A DNA stretch of 64,000 nt, taken from the NCBI RefSeq assembly GCF_003611035.1, contig NZ_CP030033.1, positions 3,410,001-3,474,000 on the forward strand. Reading direction: 5' to 3'. Position numbers and translations under genes: made by a program. The notes under the pieces are model-generated. The model had not been told where the DNA came from. It saw only the letters and a list, made by a program, of their open reading frames with translations, and did not search any database. The stretch comes from Cryobacterium soli (GTDB lineage Bacteria; Actinomycetota; Actinomycetes; Actinomycetales; Microbacteriaceae). Of this stretch, positions 60,079 to 64,000 are shown piece after piece (the stretch's first letter is position 1; each line of letters begins with the position of its first letter).

Positions 60079-61803
60079 ATGCTGGAACTGCAGGGAATCG
60101 GGATCGGCCAGGGGGTGGCCATCGGCCGCGTGCTGCGCATGCCCGAACCGCTGCCCGAACCCGTCGACACCCGCAGCACCCTCGACCCCGAGGCCGAGCT
60201 GGCCCGCGCCACCTCGTCGATGCACACCGTGGCCGAAGACCTCGAGGCTCGCGGCGAGCGTGCCGGCGGCACCGCCCAGGAGGTGCTCGAGGCCCAGGCC
60301 ATGATGGCCGAGGACCCCACCCTCGTCGACGAGGTCACCGCCCGGCTGCACAAGCACCAGACCGCCGAACGCGCCGTCTTCGAAGCCTTCTCCTCCTTCC
60401 GCGACCAGCTGCTGGCCCTCGGCGGCTACCTCGGCGAACGCGCCGCCGACCTCGACGACGTGGCCCAGCGGGTCATCGCCGACCTGGGCGGCCTGCCCGC
60501 CCCTGGCGTGCCCGACCCGGCCGAACCCTTTGTGCTCGTGGCCCGCGACCTGGCCCCGGCCGACACCGCGCTGCTGGACCTCACCAAGGTGCTCGGCCTC
60601 ATCACCATCGACGGCGGCCCCACCTCGCACACCGCGATCCTGGCCCGCGAGAAGTCGATCGTGGCGATCGTGGGCACCCACGCCGCCGCGCAGCTCGCCG
60701 ACGGCGACCAGGTCATCATCGACGCCGCCAACGGCATCGTGCTCGTGGCCCCCACCGACAAGCAGATCGCCGACGCCCGGGCCCGCATTGCCGCCCGCGC
60801 TGCGCGCGCCCTGGCCCCGATCGGCCCCGGCAAGCTCGCTGACGGCACCAGCGTGCCGCTGCTGGCCAACCTGGGCTCAGCGGATGGCGCCGAGCGCGCC
60901 GTCGCCCTCGGTGCAGAGGGTGTGGGCCTGTTCCGCACCGAGTTCCTCTTCCTCGACTCCACCTCCGCGCCCACCGTGCTGCAGCAGCAGGGTGAATACG
61001 AGCGGATGTTGCGCGCCTTCCCCGGCAAGAAGGTCGTGGTGCGGGCGCTCGACGCCGGCGCCGACAAGCCGCTCGCGTTCCTCAACGACGCCGACGAGGA
61101 GAACCCCGCCCTGGGCCTGCGCGGACTACGCGCACTCCGCGCCAGCGAGGACATCCTGCGCGAGCAGCTGACCGCCCTCGCCGAGGCCGCCGCGACCACT
61201 GAGGCCGATGTCTGGGTGATGGCGCCGATGGTGGCCACCGTGGAAGAGGCCGACTACTTCACTACCCTCGCCCACGACCTGGGCCTGAAGACCGCCGGTG
61301 TCATGGTCGAGGTGCCGTCCGCGGCGCTGATGGCCCACCGCATCCTTGCGCACACCGACTTCGCGTCGATCGGCACCAACGACCTCACCCAGTACACCCT
61401 CGCGGCCGACCGGATGCTCGGAACCGTCGCCGGGTTCCAGGACCCGTGGCACCCCGCGGTGCTGCGCCTGGTGGGCGAGGTGGGCGCCGCCGGCGCCGCG
61501 GCCGGCAAGCCCGTCGGTGTTTGCGGCGAGGCTGCGGCCGACCCGCTGCTCGCCGTGGTGCTCGTGGGTCTCGGCGCCACGACCCTGTCGATGTCGGCTG
61601 CCGCCCTCGCCGACGTTCGGGCCTCCCTGGCCGACTTCACTCTTGAGCAGGCGCGGCACCTTGCCGCGGCCGCTCTGTCCGCCGACGGCGCAGCATCCGC
61701 TCGCGCCGCGGCAACCGCAATCGCACACAGTTACACCAGCTCCGACCCCAGCAGCACGGCCCCTACCGTGCTTACCCACCCCGAGAGAGGTACACAGAAA
61801 TGA
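60079..61803 (+). CDS. ptsI: PTS enzyme I (phosphoenolpyruvate-protein phosphotransferase)
   Basis: The 574-aa enzyme takes phosphate from phosphoenolpyruvate onto His184 (GGPTSHTAILARE) and passes it to HPr. The C-terminal PEP-binding barrel has FRTEFLF, GANDLTQYT-like (GTNDLTQYTLAADR) and VCGEAA motifs. The ATG at 60079 is preferred over a TTG at 60070 because of the GCGGAG spacing. Stop overlaps mtlA start. Confidence 0.95.
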   Translation: MLELQGIGIGQGVAIGRVLRMPEPLPEPVDTRSTLDPEAELARATSSMHTVAEDLEARGERAGGTAQEVLEAQAMMAEDPTLVDEVTARLHKHQTAERAVFEAFSSFRDQLLALGGYLGERAADLDDVAQRVIADLGGLPAPGVPDPAEPFVLVARDLAPADTALLDLTKVLGLITIDGGPTSHTAILAREKSIVAIVGTHAAAQLADGDQVIIDAANGIVLVAPTDKQIADARARIAARAARALAPIGPGKLADGTSVPLLANLGSADGAERAVALGAEGVGLFRTEFLFLDSTSAPTVLQQQGEYERMLRAFPGKKVVVRALDAGADKPLAFLNDADEENPALGLRGLRALRASEDILREQLTALAEAAATTEADVWVMAPMVATVEEADYFTTLAHDLGLKTAGVMVEVPSAALMAHRILAHTDFASIGTNDLTQYTLAADRMLGTVAGFQDPWHPAVLRLVGEVGAAGAAAGKPVGVCGEAAADPLLAVVLVGLGATTLSMSAAALADVRASLADFTLEQARHLAAAALSADGAASARAAATAIAHSYTSSDPSSTAPTVLTHPERGTQK

Positions 61804-63257
61804 CAACGACGTCTGTCACCGAGAAGAAGGGCGCGAGGGTCCACGTTCAGGCCTTCGGCACCTTCCTGAGCGGCATGATCATGCCCAACATCGCGGCGTT
61901 CATCGCGTGGGGCATCATCACCGCCTTCTTCATCCCCACCGGCTGGACCCCCAACGAGACCCTGGTCACGCTCGTCGACCCGATGATCTTGTACCTACTG
62001 CCGTTGCTGATCGCCAACACCGGTGGCCGCATGGTCTACGGCACCCGCGGTGGAGTGATCGCCTCGATCGCCACCATGGGCGTCATCGTCGGCAGCTCGA
62101 TCCCGATGTTCATCGGTGCGATGATCGTCGGACCGCTCTCCGCGTGGATCCTGATGAAGGTCGACAAGATCTGGGCCGGCAAGATCCGGCCCGGCTTCGA
62201 GATGCTGGTGGACAACTTCTCCGCCGGTATCCTCGGCTTCGCCCTGGCCCTGGGTGCGTTCTTCGGAATCGCCCCGCTGGTCACCGGACTGAGCGCCTTC
62301 CTCGAGTCGGTCGTCGACTGGCTGATCGCCAACGGCCTGCTGCCGATCGCGTCGATCTTCATCGAACCGGGCAAGATCCTCTTCCTCAACAACGCCATCA
62401 ACCACGGCGTGCTCACCCCCATCGGTGTGCAGCAGGTACAGGAGAGCGGCAAGTCCATCCTGTTCCTCCTCGAGGCGAACCCCGGCCCCGGCCTGGGCAT
62501 CCTGCTCGCGTTCACGTTCTTCGGCGTGGGCCTGGCCCGTGCGAGTGCACCCGGCGCGATCATCATCCAGTTCCTCGGTGGTATCCACGAGATCTACTTC
62601 CCCTACGTACTGATGAAGCCGATGCTCGTCTTCGCCGCCATCGGTGGTGGCATGACCGGTGTTGCCGTGAACGTCGCCTTCCAGACCGGCCTCCGCGCTC
62701 CCGCCTCGCCCGGCAGCATCATCGCCGTGCTCGCACAGACGCCCGGAACCGACTACGTCGGCGTGATCCTCTCCGTGATCGCCTCCGCCGGTGTGTCCTT
62801 CGCGATCGGTGCGGTCATCCTCCGCGCCAGCCGCAAGAAGGACCTGGCCGCTGAGAACGACAACGAACTGGCCGCCGCCATCGCCAAGACCGAAGCCAAC
62901 AAGGGCAAGTCCAGCTCCGTGCTGAGCAACCTGGGCGCCTCGGCCGCCACCGGTCACGCTGTGAAGAACATCGTCTTCGCGTGCGACGCTGGTATGGGCT
63001 CGAGCGCCATGGGCGCCTCGGTGCTCCGCAACAAGATCAAGAAGGCCGGCATCGAAGGGGTCACGGTGACCAACCAGGCCATCGCGAACCTCGACGGAAC
63101 CGCCGACCTCGTGATCACCCACCAGGACCTGACGGACCGCGCCCGGGGCAAGAGCCCCAAGTCGGTGCACGTCTCGGTGGACAACTTCATGAACAGCCCG
63201 AAGTACGACGAGGTCGTGGAATCTCTCCAGGGCACAAGCGAGGAAGTGACTAAGTAA
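61800..63257 (+). CDS. mtlA: Mannitol-specific PTS EIICB
   Basis: The 485-aa permease has an EIIC domain with about eight membrane segments (residues about 20-345), including GGIHEIYFPYVLMKP, then an EIIB domain with the phosphocysteine Cys395 in FACDAGMGSSAMGASVLRNK. The fused EIIA of E. coli MtlA is absent; mtlF supplies it. Start overlaps ptsI, stop overlaps mtlF. Confidence 0.95.
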   Translation: MTTTSVTEKKGARVHVQAFGTFLSGMIMPNIAAFIAWGIITAFFIPTGWTPNETLVTLVDPMILYLLPLLIANTGGRMVYGTRGGVIASIATMGVIVGSSIPMFIGAMIVGPLSAWILMKVDKIWAGKIRPGFEMLVDNFSAGILGFALALGAFFGIAPLVTGLSAFLESVVDWLIANGLLPIASIFIEPGKILFLNNAINHGVLTPIGVQQVQESGKSILFLLEANPGPGLGILLAFTFFGVGLARASAPGAIIIQFLGGIHEIYFPYVLMKPMLVFAAIGGGMTGVAVNVAFQTGLRAPASPGSIIAVLAQTPGTDYVGVILSVIASAGVSFAIGAVILRASRKKDLAAENDNELAAAIAKTEANKGKSSSVLSNLGASAATGHAVKNIVFACDAGMGSSAMGASVLRNKIKKAGIEGVTVTNQAIANLDGTADLVITHQDLTDRARGKSPKSVHVSVDNFMNSPKYDEVVESLQGTSEEVTK

Positions 63258-63697
63258 TGACCCAGAGCATTCTGGAACCGCAGAACGTGGTGGCCGCGGG
63301 AACGGCCACCACCCGGGACGACGCAATCCGGGAGGCCGGCGCACTGCTGGTCGCCTCCGGAGCGGTCACGCAGGAGTATGTCGACTCGATGTTCGAGCGC
63401 GAGAACTCCGTCTCGACCTACATGGGTAACTTCCTGGCGATCCCGCACGGCACGAACGACGCGAAGGAGTCGATCGTGCGGTCGGCTCTCTCGCTCGTGC
63501 GCTACGCGGATCCGATCGACTGGGACGGACAGCCCGTCAAGTTTGCGGTCGGCATTGCCGGGCTGAACAACGAACACCTGGAGATCCTCTCCAAGATCGC
63601 CGTCGTCTTCTCGGACGAGGACGAAGTACAGAAATTGATCGATGCAGCAACGCAGGAAGACATTTTCGCGTTGCTCGAGGAGGTAAACGCAGAATGA
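63257..63697 (+). CDS. mtlF: Mannitol-specific PTS EIIA
   Basis: The 146-aa protein has the phosphoacceptor His64 in [16 protein letters not shown]. It relays phosphate from HPr to the EIIB domain of MtlA. Overlaps both neighbours (TAATG and ATGA). Confidence 0.95.
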   Translation: MTQSILEPQNVVAAGTATTRDDAIREAGALLVASGAVTQEYVDSMFERENSVSTYMGNFLAIPHGTNDAKESIVRSALSLVRYADPIDWDGQPVKFAVGIAGLNNEHLEILSKIAVVFSDEDEVQKLIDAATQEDIFALLEEVNAE

Positions 63698-64000
63698 AAG
63701 CCATTCACTTCGGCGCGGGCAACATCGGCCGCGGTTTCGTCGGGCTCCTGCTTCACGAGGCCGGTTATGAGGTCGTCTTCGCCGATGTGAATGCTCCTCT
63801 TATTGAGGCTCTGCAGGGTGCAACGTCCTACACGGTGCACGAGGCGGGGGAGACGCCCACCGACAAGGTGGTCGACAACTTCCGCGCCATCAACAGTTCC
63901 ACCCACGAGGCCGATCTCATCAACGAGATCGCCACGGCCGACGCGGTCACCACCGCCGTCGGACCGAACGTGTTGCGTTTCGTGGCTCCGGTCATCGCGG
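63694..64000 (+). CDS. mtlD: Mannitol-1-phosphate 5-dehydrogenase, partial
   Basis: The first 102 codons are present; the gene runs off the window. [20 protein letters not shown] is the NAD-binding start typical of MtlD, which makes fructose 6-phosphate from mannitol 1-phosphate. It closes the pathway set by mtlA and mtlF. Confidence 0.93.
   Translation, partial: MKAIHFGAGNIGRGFVGLLLHEAGYEVVFADVNAPLIEALQGATSYTVHEAGETPTDKVVDNFRAINSSTHEADLINEIATADAVTTAVGPNVLRFVAPVIA

Overview
The window is GC-rich actinobacterial chromosome. The gene set (lineage-extended L15, L29 and S5, an actinobacterial type IV pilus locus, an FtsK/FHA type VII secretion-like locus, and a mannitol PTS operon carrying its own ptsH and ptsI) points to Microbacteriaceae, probably Cryobacterium or a close relative. 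That placement is by pattern recognition; no search or alignment was run.

Layout. 1-3950: rpoC with a C(UUCG)G-loop terminator. 4283-6066: a tandem pair of paralogous anchored secreted proteins and a small membrane protein. 6247-17988: one long type IV pilus locus, pilB-pilT-pilC-pilA, three minor-pilin-like genes, prepilin peptidase pilD, then pilM-pilN-pilO-like genes, mostly joined by start/stop overlaps. 18109-28710: a compact type VII secretion-like locus with two membrane proteins, a 1490-aa FHA/FtsK ATPase, an Esx-like protein, a long putative substrate, two small soluble proteins, another membrane protein and a WXG100-type protein followed by a strong terminator. 28864-31341: a YitT-like membrane protein, a hypothetical protein and a DUF559-type protein flanked by 40-bp direct repeats.

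31458-36240: the str operon (rpsL-rpsG-fusA-tuf) with a good promoter and a terminator. 36436-41426: an island between tuf and rpsJ with three exported proteins, one frameshifted at a 7-G tract, plus two small genes. 41958-53594: the S10, spc and secY-adk genes in canonical order but without rpsN. 53656-57209: map (perhaps leaderless), then a TetR/DinB-like pair divergent from a class 3 aldehyde dehydrogenase. 57251-64000: the mannitol region, with an MtlR-type PRD regulator divergent from EIIB-ptsH-ptsI-mtlA-mtlF-mtlD; mtlD runs off the end.

The ribosomal and translation genes form a broken-up rpoBC-str-S10-spc block. Two surface-machinery loci sit in the gap between rpoC and rpsL, and a surface-protein island sits in the gap between tuf and rpsJ. 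The pilus locus looks complete for a monoderm: extension and retraction ATPases, platform, pilins, peptidase and alignment complex, with no secretin expected. The type VII locus is minimal: a motor ATPase and small substrates, but no recognisable EccB, EccD, EccE or mycosin. The best candidates for undescribed biology are this minimal secretion system with a shared 18-bp motif in front of its two Esx-like promoters, the large PilX-like beta-helix protein, the Pro/Tyr-rich PilT, and the repeat-flanked DUF559 gene.
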